The notes below the pieces were generated by a model. The model was not told the DNA's origin, made no database searches, and saw only the letters and a program-made list of their open reading frames with translations. From Minicystis rosea (GTDB taxonomy: Bacteria; Myxococcota_A; Polyangia; Polyangiales; Polyangiaceae): 64,000 nt of DNA. Positions 36,537-44,066 of this stretch are shown piece after piece. The stretch covers positions 15,887,501-15,951,500 of the forward strand of contig CP016211.1 in the NCBI GenBank assembly GCA_001931535.1, in the 5' to 3' direction. The position numbers were made by a program, and so were the translations under genes. How positions within the stretch are numbered: the first letter of the stretch is position 1; each line of letters opens with the position of its first letter.

Positions 36537-37487
36537 ATGCTTGACCGTTTGTCCGACGCCGAGGCTCCTCCCGCCGACGCGTTGAGCGAGGTCCTCCAGG
36601 ACCTGCGGCTCGCGGACGGCACGTACGGTCGCTGCGAGCTGACGCGCCCGTGGGGCATCGACTTCCCTCCGCAGGAGCAGGCGCGCTTTCACTTCGTGGT
36701 CTCGGGCGCCCCCTGGCTGCTCGCGCCGAAGCGCGGCTGGCTGGAGCTCTCTGCCGGCGACGTCGTCCTCCTGCCCCGCGGGGCGCGACACGCGCTTTCG
36801 GACCGGGCCCGCGGGCGCCTGAAGCCGCTCGACGAGATGCCGCTGGAGGAGATCGGCGAGCGGACGTACGCGATGCGCTCGGGCGGGGGCGGCGCGCCGA
36901 CGGTGCTCGTGTGTTGCAGCGTGAGCTTCGAGCAACCCGCGATGCACCCGCTCCTCGAGATGATGCCTCCGATGATCCTCCTGCGCGGCGGGGGCACGCG
37001 CGACGCCGTGCTGCCGGTGCTCCTCGACGCCATGGCCGACGAGGTGCTCGCCCGGCGCGTCGGCGCCGCGACGGTGATGACCCGCCTCGCCGACGTGGTG
37101 ATCACCCGAGTCGTCCGCGCCTGGGTCGAGTCTCGCGACGACACGGAGGGCTGGCTCGCCGCGATCCGCGATCCCCAGATCGGCCGGGCGCTCGCCGCGA
37201 TTCATCGTGGCCCCGGCGAGCCCTGGTCGGTGGAGTCGCTCGCCGACGTGGCGAGGGTGTCGCGCTCCACCTTCTCGGAGCGCTTCACCTGCCTGGTCGG
37301 CGCGCCGCCCGCGCGCTACCTCGCCCGCTTCCGCATGCACGTCGCGAGCGGCTGGCTCCGCAACGACAACGTGACCGTCGCCGAGGCGGCGACGCGGCTC
37401 GGCTACCAGTCGGAGGCCGCCTTCAGCCGCGCGTTCAAGCGCTTCGTGGGCGCGCCCCCGGGGGCCGTGCGGCGGCAGGGGCGGTGA
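36537..37487 (+). CDS. AraC family regulator with cupin sensor
   Basis: The product is 316 residues from ATG 36537. The N-terminal cupin (about 20-180, including FHFVVSGAPWLLAPKRGWLE and GDVVLLPRGARHAL) matches the cupin-type sensing half of AraC regulators. The C-terminal double helix-turn-helix (about 215-315) reads SVESLADVARVSRSTFSERF then VTVAEAATRLGYQSEAAFSR and AFKRFVGAPPGAVRR. It is transcribed away from the MDR/SDR operon, whose expression it likely controls in response to a small ligand. No dyad operator was obvious in the 71-base gap. Confidence 0.9.
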   Translation: MLDRLSDAEAPPADALSEVLQDLRLADGTYGRCELTRPWGIDFPPQEQARFHFVVSGAPWLLAPKRGWLELSAGDVVLLPRGARHALSDRARGRLKPLDEMPLEEIGERTYAMRSGGGGAPTVLVCCSVSFEQPAMHPLLEMMPPMILLRGGGTRDAVLPVLLDAMADEVLARRVGAATVMTRLADVVITRVVRAWVESRDDTEGWLAAIRDPQIGRALAAIHRGPGEPWSVESLADVARVSRSTFSERFTCLVGAPPARYLARFRMHVASGWLRNDNVTVAEAATRLGYQSEAAFSRAFKRFVGAPPGAVRRQGR

Positions 37488-37545
37488 TCTGTCGCCGCTT
37501 CGTCGGGGTCGAATCGACCGCGTGAGCTTCACCTGCTTCAGCGCC

Positions 37546-37756
37546 GATGCGCTGCCACCGAGCGCCGTGGCAGCCCATCTGCACGTCGATGCGCTGCCAC
37601 CGAGCGCCGAGGCAGCCCATCGGCACGCCGATGCGCCGGCTCAGGGCCACGGTGGCAGCCCATCGGCACGCCGATGCGCCGCGTCGGGGCCGCGGGGGCA
37701 GCCCATCGGCATGTCGATGAGGCCCTTCGGAGGCCCGAGGCACCTCATCGACACGG
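37546..37756. repeat. Five tandem 42-43 base units with internal hairpins
   Basis: Units start at 37546, 37588, 37630, 37673 and 37716 (the last diverged), each opening GATGCG and containing GGCAGCCCATC. Many units fold: GCTGCCAC...GTGGCAGC in unit 1, CATCGGC-AC-GCCGATG in units 2-3. The last one makes a stem GTCGATGAGG/CCTCATCGAC (37714-37752). The array fills the gap between the convergent AraC gene and a coiled-coil gene, so it may also stop transcription. A relative of the last unit occurs at 58379. Confidence 0.65.
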
Positions 37757-37765
37757 GGCGAGGGA

Positions 37766-38431
37766 TTACTGGGTGTCGGTGCCGCCGTCGTCGGCGGTGG
37801 GGGCGGCGGTCCGGCGCACGCGGGCGAAGAAGCGCTCGGCCTTCTCCTTGCCGAGCAGGGTCACGAGGTGGCCCCAGGTCTTCTCCATCAGCGTCTCCCA
37901 GGCTTCGCGCGCGGTGGCGTGCGCGGTCTTGGCGAGGGCCTGGGCGTTGCGGGCTTTGATCAGATCCGCCGCGCCGGCCTTGTAGAGCGCGAGCCCGGCA
38001 TCGATGGCCGGGACGCTCTGCACGCGCACCTCGTCGGTGTCGTCGAGGTGCGCGGTGAGCCGCTGCCGCAGCTCGGTGTACCGCTGCTCCTCTTCGTCGA
38101 GCGGCGCGGCGGTGTAGTAGCCAATGCCATTCGGGTAGATGGCTGTGTACGGAGCCTTCCGGACCGCGTCCACGCTGCGACCCGCGAGCTTGGCGCGTGC
38201 AGCCTTGGCCACGTCGTCGAGGTCGTCGTCGGCGGCGGTGCGATCGGCCAATGCATCTTGCACGGGGCCGTCGGCGTCTTCCACGGCGCGGCCGGTGTCG
38301 CGGACGACGAGAGTGGCTTTCTCCAAATCGGCTGCGAGCGTGTCGAGCTTGGCGCGCCGGCAACGACGGAGGGTGTACCGGCCTGCGCGGATGAGCGCGC
38401 TGTAGTGTGAAGTCGCGGCAGGGAGCTGCAT
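37766..38431 (-). CDS. Unknown alpha-helical protein
   Basis: The product is 221 residues, ATG preceded by AAAGGTTTC. It is almost entirely predicted helix, with heptad-like stretches (KLDTLAADLEKATLVVRDTG, DRTAADDDLDDVAKAARAKL) and a conserved-looking YTAIYPNGIGYYTAAPLDEE patch in the middle. There is no signal peptide or membrane segment. The second half (AWETLMEKTWGHLVTLLGKE) is helical too. I recognise no family. It ends next to the tandem hairpin array and is transcribed away from the 38698 gene. Confidence 0.65.
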   Translation of the reverse strand: MQLPAATSHYSALIRAGRYTLRRCRRAKLDTLAADLEKATLVVRDTGRAVEDADGPVQDALADRTAADDDLDDVAKAARAKLAGRSVDAVRKAPYTAIYPNGIGYYTAAPLDEEEQRYTELRQRLTAHLDDTDEVRVQSVPAIDAGLALYKAGAADLIKARNAQALAKTAHATAREAWETLMEKTWGHLVTLLGKEKAERFFARVRRTAAPTADDGGTDTQ

Positions 38432-38697
38432 GATCGGGAAACCTTTCTTTGCGAAGGTGGATGAAACCGCACGACGAGTCTGACACGGCCGCGCTCGCCC
38501 GGTAGATCGCGCCGCGACGAAACCTTCGGAGGGGAGGGGATGCGCGACGATGGCCGCACCACCGCGCCCGGGATAGAGGTTACGAAGCAGGATCGTGACC
38601 CCGGCGAGGCCTGCGCCTCATCGACCTCGGTGATGAGAAGGTTGGCTGCTCCCATGGGCCGGAAGCCAAGAGGCCCATCGGCGAGCGCGGAGACACC

Positions 38698-39594
38698 ATG
38701 ACCACCCCGATCGTGACGAGCGCCCCGACACCCACCCTCGACGTGCAGGACGAGGACGTCTTCCTCGGCGAAGAGATCCTCTTCCGCCGAGGGCTCGCGT
38801 GCGCGCAGCCGGTCCCCGCGCTGGAGCTCTCGGCGCGGTCGTGCCGGCTCGTGGTCCGTGGTCCGGACGGGCTCGATCGGGTGCACCCGCGCGAGCCGTC
38901 CGGGTACGACGGGCCGTCGAGGATCAGGTCGCTCCAATTCGTCGAGTGCCTGAACGATCTTGCCGCGCCGCTCGTCGCGGGCACCTACGAGATCGCGTAC
39001 CAGTGCGAGGGGCGCGAGGCCCGACGCCGGCTCCACGTTCACGAGCGCGCGACGCCCGGCCCCGTCGTCGCGCTGCGCTTCCCCGACCAGCTCGACGTCG
39101 AGCACGAGAGGCCGTTCACCGTGCACCTCGATCTGACGAACGCGTCGGGCGCGCCCCTCGGCGTGGTGCTGCCGGACATCTGCTACGCAGCGAGCGTCGT
39201 CGGGTTCGTGAGCGTGGAGGAGCCTCCCTCGTGGTCGCGGCTCGTCGCGACCGCCGCACGCGCGGCGACGCAGAACGCCGGCTACCGGACCCCCATCGAC
39301 GTCGCGCACCGCAGCGCGCTCTCGGTCGTGCTCGCACCCGGTGAGCGTCGCTCGTGCGCCGTCGTCTTCGAGGCCGTGTTCGAGGCCGACCTGGACCCAG
39401 AGTGGCGCCCCCGCGAGCGCTTCGACGTGACCGTCGGGCTCGTGGTGCACACGTTCGAGCCCGACGTGGCCCGGCCCCTCCGCTGGCTCCGGCGGTCGAC
39501 CGGCACCTACCTGACCACGGGCGCCCTCGTGTCGACGGGCGACGCGCGCCGCAAGGACTGGGAGTGGGTCCGCGTGTCGCCGAGCCGCGCGTGA
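38698..39594 (+). CDS. Unknown cytoplasmic beta-rich protein
   Basis: The product is 298 residues (MTTPIVTSAPTPTLDVQDED...). There is no signal peptide or membrane segment. The composition suggests two beta-sandwich-like halves: LARSCRLVVRG-like and AGTYEIAYQCEGREARRRLH early, then RPFTVHLDLTNASGAPLGVV and GERRSCAVVFEAVFE, reminiscent of Ig-like folds. No catalytic motif is seen and the family is not recognised. It stands alone between divergent and downstream genes. Third-position GC is high throughout, supporting a real gene. Confidence 0.6.
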   Translation: MTTPIVTSAPTPTLDVQDEDVFLGEEILFRRGLACAQPVPALELSARSCRLVVRGPDGLDRVHPREPSGYDGPSRIRSLQFVECLNDLAAPLVAGTYEIAYQCEGREARRRLHVHERATPGPVVALRFPDQLDVEHERPFTVHLDLTNASGAPLGVVLPDICYAASVVGFVSVEEPPSWSRLVATAARAATQNAGYRTPIDVAHRSALSVVLAPGERRSCAVVFEAVFEADLDPEWRPRERFDVTVGLVVHTFEPDVARPLRWLRRSTGTYLTTGALVSTGDARRKDWEWVRVSPSRA

Positions 39595-39738
39595 GCGCGC
39601 TGTCTGCTCCACGCACAGGCGGGCGGCTGCGAGACGGACGCGGCCCTGCCCATGGTCCGCGCGGCCCGCGGCTTTAATCGACCTTAATTGGTGCTCCGTG
39701 CGTCACGCATGCAGCTTCCCCCGAGCAGCGGAGGAGAC

Positions 39739-40962
39739 ATGCGCAGCGCGATTCGATGGTGGGTGCCGGCGATCCTGGTCGTGGCGGCTTGCAGCGAGAC
39801 GGTCGAGCTTCAGACGTCGAGCGCGAGCTCCGGCGCCTCCACCGGAACGGGCGGCGATGACGTGTGTCTGGGCGCGGGCGGCGGCGACGTGGGGGAGGGG
39901 GGCGCGGGCAGTGAGGTGAGCCATTGCCAGCTGGCCTTCGCCCCGCCCCACGTGGAGTGCGGAAAGGGGTGCCTGGTGGCGCTCGCGAAGGGGGGGACGC
40001 CGACCATCCTCTACCAGCGCTTCGACATCACGGAGCTCGACATCAGGGAGGTGCTCGCGGTGACGGACGACTACGTGATCGCCACGGCGTTCTGGTGGAC
40101 GGGGAACACGTTGGACGCGGAGGGGTTGTGGGGCCTCGTCGAGGTCCCGCGGACAGGCGAGCCGCCCGTGCTCGTCGAAACCTTCGGCGCGAACGTGGCG
40201 GGGGTCTACGCCGCGGCGATCCCGGGCGATGACGGCTACTTCTACTACGCCGCGGACCTGCAACCCTGGGGCACCGGATCGAGCGGGTCTGTGATGCTGC
40301 AGCGCGTGTCGGCGACCCACTTCGGGGAGCCGGTGACGACGATCGCGAGCGTGCCCGGCTCCTACTGGAACACGAGGATCGCCGTCGACGACGATCACGT
40401 CTACGTGGCCTCGGAGTGGGGCATCGGCCGTGTCCCCAAGGAGGGGGGTGCGCTCGAGGTGCTCGTCGGCGATCACGGGCCCGCGTCCGCCGAGCTCCCC
40501 AACTCGATCGCCGTGCACGACGGCTTCGTCTACTACAGCGTGTACCCCAACGGCTGCACGGAGGGCGTCCTCGAGCGCGTGCCGATCGCGGGAGGGACGC
40601 CGCAGACGATCGCGGGGCGCGCGTCACGTGTGGTCTTCGGCGGCTCGCCGACGACGCTGTTCGCCGCCCACGACAAGGCGGTGCTGCGCTTCGACGCGAG
40701 CCAGACCACGGCGACGACCCTCCTCACGACCGACACCGGCCGGTACCAGACGATCGAGCTCGTCGGCACGCGGCTCCATGCGGTCGATCGGTGTCTGGAC
40801 ACGGGCCCGGACGGGGCCCAGGGCGGCAGCTTCGTGCGCACGTACGACATCGAGACGGGGACGACGGGGTACCTCGAGGACGAGCCCGATTATCCCTTCG
40901 TCCCCGGGCCGACGGGCATCGCGCACGATGCGGGCGGCCAGACGATCTTCTACATCGAATGA
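39739..40962 (+). CDS. Beta-propeller lipoprotein
   Basis: The product is 407 residues from ATG 39739, which follows a good GGAGGAGA ribosome site; an in-frame ATG at 39688 lacks one. MRSAIRWWVPAILVVAAC ends in lipobox VAAC (Cys18). A Ser/Gly-rich stalk with two Cys (DDVCLGAGGGDVGEGG) precedes propeller repeats (DDYVIATAFWW, GYFYYAADLQ, DDHVYVASEWG, DGFVYYSVYP, TRLHAVDRC). This is the same class as the 7217 and 21963 lipoproteins: a surface protein, ligand unknown. Confidence 0.75.
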   Translation: MRSAIRWWVPAILVVAACSETVELQTSSASSGASTGTGGDDVCLGAGGGDVGEGGAGSEVSHCQLAFAPPHVECGKGCLVALAKGGTPTILYQRFDITELDIREVLAVTDDYVIATAFWWTGNTLDAEGLWGLVEVPRTGEPPVLVETFGANVAGVYAAAIPGDDGYFYYAADLQPWGTGSSGSVMLQRVSATHFGEPVTTIASVPGSYWNTRIAVDDDHVYVASEWGIGRVPKEGGALEVLVGDHGPASAELPNSIAVHDGFVYYSVYPNGCTEGVLERVPIAGGTPQTIAGRASRVVFGGSPTTLFAAHDKAVLRFDASQTTATTLLTTDTGRYQTIELVGTRLHAVDRCLDTGPDGAQGGSFVRTYDIETGTTGYLEDEPDYPFVPGPTGIAHDAGGQTIFYIE

Positions 40963-41013
40963 CGCCCCTTCATGCGCCGATGATGGGGGCTGCGCGCCGT
41001 AGCTCCCGCCATC

Positions 41014-41045
41014 GGCAGAGCTGAGCTTGCCGTGCCAGCCTGACG
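41014..41045. repeat. 32-base interspersed repeat, copy 1
   Basis: GGCAGAGCTGAGCTTGCCGT followed by GCCAGCCTGACG recurs at 45373-45404 with two differences. This copy lies between convergent genes (lipoprotein ending 40962 and methyltransferase ending 41116). It has no obvious coding role. Read on the minus strand both copies contain an open RLARQAQLCR peptide, probably by chance of the shared bases. Confidence 0.5.
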
Positions 41046-41115
41046 CGCCTGCTCGACGATCTCACGCACGTCTTCGCGGACGCCGAGATGAGCCACGCCG
41101 CCCGATCGCCGCCCT

Positions 41116-41934
41116 TCACCGCCTCGCCGTCCGCACGTGGACCACGCTCGGCGGGATGTTCTCCAGCCACCGCACCCTCGCGAGCAGCGGGAAGATCACG
41201 CCCGGGAGCCCGCGAAAGTGGTTCTTCGCGATCTGATCGACGCCCTCGACGCGCGCGCTCCAGCTTCGCAGCGTGGGCTCGATCTCGCGGCGGTCGATGC
41301 CCCACGGCATCGGCGGGACCGTGGTACCGCTGGGCGAGCGGAAGCCCGCGAGGGTCTTCTTCGAGAACCACCGCGCGATGGTGTCGAAGATCATCTCCAC
41401 GCCCGGGAACCGCTCCACGATCGCCACGAACAGGCGTCGCACCTCGGCCTCGTCGAGGTACATGAAGAGCCCCTGCGCGGTCACCAGCAGCCCCTTCGCG
41501 GGGTCGATCGCATCCATCCACGACAGGTCGAGCGCGCTCTGCCGGAGGTGCCGCCGCCGTTCGGTCGAGGGGATGAGCTGCTCACGCACGTCGATGACCT
41601 CCGGCACGTCGATGCCCACCCAGCGCACCCGACCGTCGTCGCAGCGGAGACACTGTGTCTCGAGCCCGCACGCCAGCTCGACGACGGTGCCCTCGGGGTG
41701 GGCGGCGATCCATGGCTTCACCACGTCGTCGAAGACGCGCGCGCGCACCGCGTGGGTGCCGTGCGGGGCGCCGAAGTCCCGCCGGAAATCGTAGTCGATC
41801 GCGTCCTGGATGCGGACCGCGTCCGGGTCGCGCAGGATGGTGTCGGGACGCCGGGCTTCCCTTGCGCGATCGTGCAGCGTCCACAGCATGGTCTCGGGGA
41901 CGCCGGTGAGGCGCACCCGCGTACGTGTCGTCAT
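41116..41934 (-). CDS. Class I SAM-dependent methyltransferase (TcmP/LCMT-like)
   Basis: The product is 272 residues from ATG 41934, preceded by AAAGGAAG; the open frame further upstream runs into a repeat. The family's opening TGVPETMLWTLHDRAREARR and RDPDAVRIQDAIDYDF is followed by the SAM-binding loop GTVVELACGLETQ, then VRWVGIDVPEVIDVR, TAQGLFMYLDEAEVRRLF and a C-terminal FRGLPG stretch. This is typical of the leucine-carboxyl/TcmP O-methyltransferase group found near polyketide or unknown small-molecule genes. The acceptor is unknown. It shares its strand with the DUF2239 gene 224 bases upstream. Confidence 0.85.
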   Translation of the reverse strand: MTTRTRVRLTGVPETMLWTLHDRAREARRPDTILRDPDAVRIQDAIDYDFRRDFGAPHGTHAVRARVFDDVVKPWIAAHPEGTVVELACGLETQCLRCDDGRVRWVGIDVPEVIDVREQLIPSTERRRHLRQSALDLSWMDAIDPAKGLLVTAQGLFMYLDEAEVRRLFVAIVERFPGVEMIFDTIARWFSKKTLAGFRSPSGTTVPPMPWGIDRREIEPTLRSWSARVEGVDQIAKNHFRGLPGVIFPLLARVRWLENIPPSVVHVRTARR

Positions 41935-42038
41935 GAAGAGCTTCCTTTCTGGAGATGGAGCTTCGGCGTCGAGGCAATCGATGGATCGCCTCGGGGCAGC
42001 GCCGCGACGCTGAGAGTCCGACCGAGAGAGCCTGCGTG

Positions 42039-42145
42039 AGGCCCGAAGCGGCGCGACGTCTTGCGAAGCTCGGGTGGTTCGGGGTGTGGGAGGCTCCACG
42101 GAGCATTGCTCCGTGGAGGGAGAGGGCACGCGCCCTCTCCCGGGA
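42039..42145 (-). repeat. Two-hairpin interspersed element, copy 2
   Basis: Partner of the element at 15121-15230. Hairpin 1 is CTCCACGGAGC/GCTCCGTGGAG (42094-42118, 3-base loop) and hairpin 2 is GGGAGAGGGC/GCCCTCTCCC (42118-42141, 4-base loop), both perfect. Compared with copy 1, four pairs in hairpin 1 are exchanged on both sides. It lies just after the 3' end of the DUF2239 gene on the minus strand, so termination or mRNA-end stability is likely. Confidence 0.65.
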
Positions 42146-42158
42146 CTGGGCACGCCGA

Positions 42159-42724
42159 TCAGGGTGTCGAAGGAGGCGCGAGGAACGCGTCCGCGGCGGT
42201 GCGCTCCAGGTGCTTGCGGATGTCCTTCGGCCACTTGCGGATGAGCTTCGTGAAACGCGCTCGATCGCCCGCGAAGAGCGCCCGCGAAGCCTCCTCGTAG
42301 TCGGGGAGGTTGCCCGCCATCGCGGTCATGAAGCGGCTCGCGGCTTCCTTCGCCAGGCGGGCCTGCTCCTTCTCGGGCTCGCGCTTGCGCGCCTCCTCCA
42401 CGAGGCGGCGGAGCGCCGCGGAGATGCCATTGGGCTGCTGCTCCAGCCACTCCCAGTGATGCGGGAGGAGCGAGACCTCCCGCGACACCACCCCGAGCCG
42501 CGGTCGCCCCGGCCCGGTGCGCGCGGGCTCGGGGTGTAGCGGGCGAGCACCTCTTCTGCTGTCCCGCGGAGGTCCAGCTCGACCTGACGGCCGGTCCGAT
42601 CCTCGAAGACGAGGACCCCCGGCGCGCCCGGGCGCTCGAGAAATGCCTTGGTTTTCTGGAGGATCTCCTCCAGTGCGCCGCTCGCCACCAAGCGATCGCC
42701 GGCGAAGATCGAGTAGGTCGTCAT
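42159..42724 (-). pseudogene. DUF2239 family protein, single frameshift
   Basis: From ATG 42724 the frame gives TYSIFAGDRLVASGALEEIL, LVFEDRTGRQVELDLRGTAE and EEVLARYTP. After about 42510-42535 the family sequence continues in another frame: GPGRPRLGVVSREVSLLPHH, ALRRLVEEARKREPEKEQAR, FMTAMAGNLPDYEEASRALF and FTKLIRKWPKDIRKHL. Joined, they form a normal DUF2239 protein of about 189 residues; the span is one base short of a multiple of three. The break is in a G/C run, so a sequencing error is as likely as a true mutation. DUF2239 function is unknown. Confidence 0.85.
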
Positions 42725-43073
42725 CGGTGCGGACTAATATTACCCGGGTGAATCGATTGTCAATAACACCCGGGTGAAATTGTTCCGGCGCCGCTCGGCG
42801 CGGTCGCCCTCCGCCCGCGAGCACGCTGCTCCGCGCGGCCCGCCGTCACCGCTCTGCGGCCGCGCAGCGCGCGTCGATCGAGGCGCGCCGTCCGCCGGTA
42901 GCCCATTTGAGTGATTGAAGCGCCTCGGTGAGGGGTTCTACATCAGCGAGCGCGGTTCTCGAACGACTGGAACGCTCTCTCGCCACACGGAACGTGCGCT
43001 CCTTGGCCGCTTCCGGCACCGCATGCCTGTCCTGCGAGACCAGCTCGGCAGAGGCGGCGAAAAGGGGGATGTC
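42725..43073. other. Divergent control region
   Basis: These 349 bases separate the DUF2239 gene (minus) from the permuted-papain-like gene (plus). The left end holds the promoter and twin ACCCGGGT sites (42734-42775). The rest is open in the plus frame back to 42915, but it lacks a ribosome site and is not needed for the domain, so it is treated as non-coding with low certainty. Confidence 0.45.
42734..42775 (-). promoter_or_regulatory. DUF2239 promoter flanked by twin ACCCGGGT operators
   Basis: On the minus strand a consensus TTGACA (42763-42758) is followed after 18 bases by TATTAG (42739-42734), only ten bases before the ATG at 42724, so the mRNA would be leaderless or nearly so. ACCCGGGT palindromes lie in the spacer (42742-42749) and just upstream of -35 (42768-42775), 26 bases apart, both extended as (A/C)ACCCGGGTGAA. 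A repressor bound to both would cover the promoter. The A/T-rich sequence stands out locally. Confidence 0.7.
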
Positions 43074-43994
43074 GTGATCATCGTTTACCAGATTGGCAAT
43101 AGTTGGGGCGGTGGCCATCTGGCGGCCGCGTTCACCTCCGCCAAAACACCCTTCCTGCTCAGTTGGGGGAGAACCTACAAGCCGGATATCGTATGGGGTG
43201 CATTCGACCCGAAGGATGAGCTCAAGGCGTTCAACGAGAAGACGTTCGCCCGCTGGTGTAAAATCCCCACGGTGGAGGACGGGAACGCCATCGGCCTCAG
43301 TGAAAACATGGGTTTGAGCACGTGGCTGTCCTACTCCAAGGGACAGGAGGGAAGGCGCAACCACTCCTCCAAAGGCCGGTTCGACATCTTCGTCAACAAC
43401 TGCTCCGACGCCGTCTATCGCATCCTGGTGTACGCCGGCAGCTCCAAATTCGCCTGGTGGTACGGGTTTCCCTGGTCGAATCCAGTTTCGGTGACCAACT
43501 ACGCCAAGAGAGTGAAGAGAAAGATCAAGGATGCTCTCCAGACGAATGGCTGGGACGTGAAGTATGGAAGGAGCATCGAGGAGATCCCGCTCCGGGACAA
43601 CAGGTCGGTGAAGCGGCTCGAGAAGGCGCTTCAGGACAGAGGCAGGCTCGGGGGCCGCAACGAAGCATGTAGACGCGCCGTCAGCCGCGTGAACGAGGCG
43701 TTCGAGCATAGTCTGGATCCCAAAGCGATCGAGCGACTCACCTCCAAGCAGCGCATGGAGCTGTTCGACGTCGACCCCACCGGCAAAGACGCGGACATCT
43801 CGAAGATCTTCCAGGAGATCTACAACGACAAGTACGGGCAGACCGAATGGTCGTCCAAGCAGGACTATGTCTTCCCGACGAAGCCCAAGATCGAGAGCGA
43901 GAGCGATGACCTGATCGAGGTGGACACCGATTCGAGCTGCGAGTGTTGCGGGAAGCTCAAAGAGCCGTGGCCCAAGTCTCGAAAGGTCGTGTGA
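43074..43994 (+). CDS. Possible permuted papain-fold (LRAT/PPPDE-like) protein
   Basis: The product is 306 residues from GTG 43074, chosen for the AAAGGGGG site six bases before it and because the domain begins at once (M-IIVYQIGNSWGGGHLAAAF). His15 in GGGHLAAAF precedes Cys110 in FDIFVNNCSDAVYRIL. This His-then-Cys order with an N-C pair is typical of circularly permuted NlpC/P60 relatives such as LRAT (NCEHF) and PPPDE. The C-terminal part is charged and helical, ending SSCECCGKLKEPW with three close Cys. No signal peptide is seen. Codon use is less GC-biased than its neighbours, hinting at transfer. It could be a peptidase, deamidase, acyltransferase or effector toxin; this is inference from motif order only. 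Confidence 0.6.
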   Translation: MIIVYQIGNSWGGGHLAAAFTSAKTPFLLSWGRTYKPDIVWGAFDPKDELKAFNEKTFARWCKIPTVEDGNAIGLSENMGLSTWLSYSKGQEGRRNHSSKGRFDIFVNNCSDAVYRILVYAGSSKFAWWYGFPWSNPVSVTNYAKRVKRKIKDALQTNGWDVKYGRSIEEIPLRDNRSVKRLEKALQDRGRLGGRNEACRRAVSRVNEAFEHSLDPKAIERLTSKQRMELFDVDPTGKDADISKIFQEIYNDKYGQTEWSSKQDYVFPTKPKIESESDDLIEVDTDSSCECCGKLKEPWPKSRKVV

Positions 43995-44066
43995 AGCCCG
44001 CGACGCACTCCCTTCCTGCGCCGAGGATTGGGGCCGCCCTCGCGCCTGCCCTGCTACGCCCCACGC

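Noticed and set aside
37546..37756. CRISPR-like appearance of regular repeats
   Set aside because: The units are contiguous with no unique spacers of constant length, and no cas genes are nearby.
42846..43709. A 287-codon minus-strand frame opposite the papain-like gene
   Set aside because: No ribosome site or motif. The plus frame has a better start and catalytic-type motifs.
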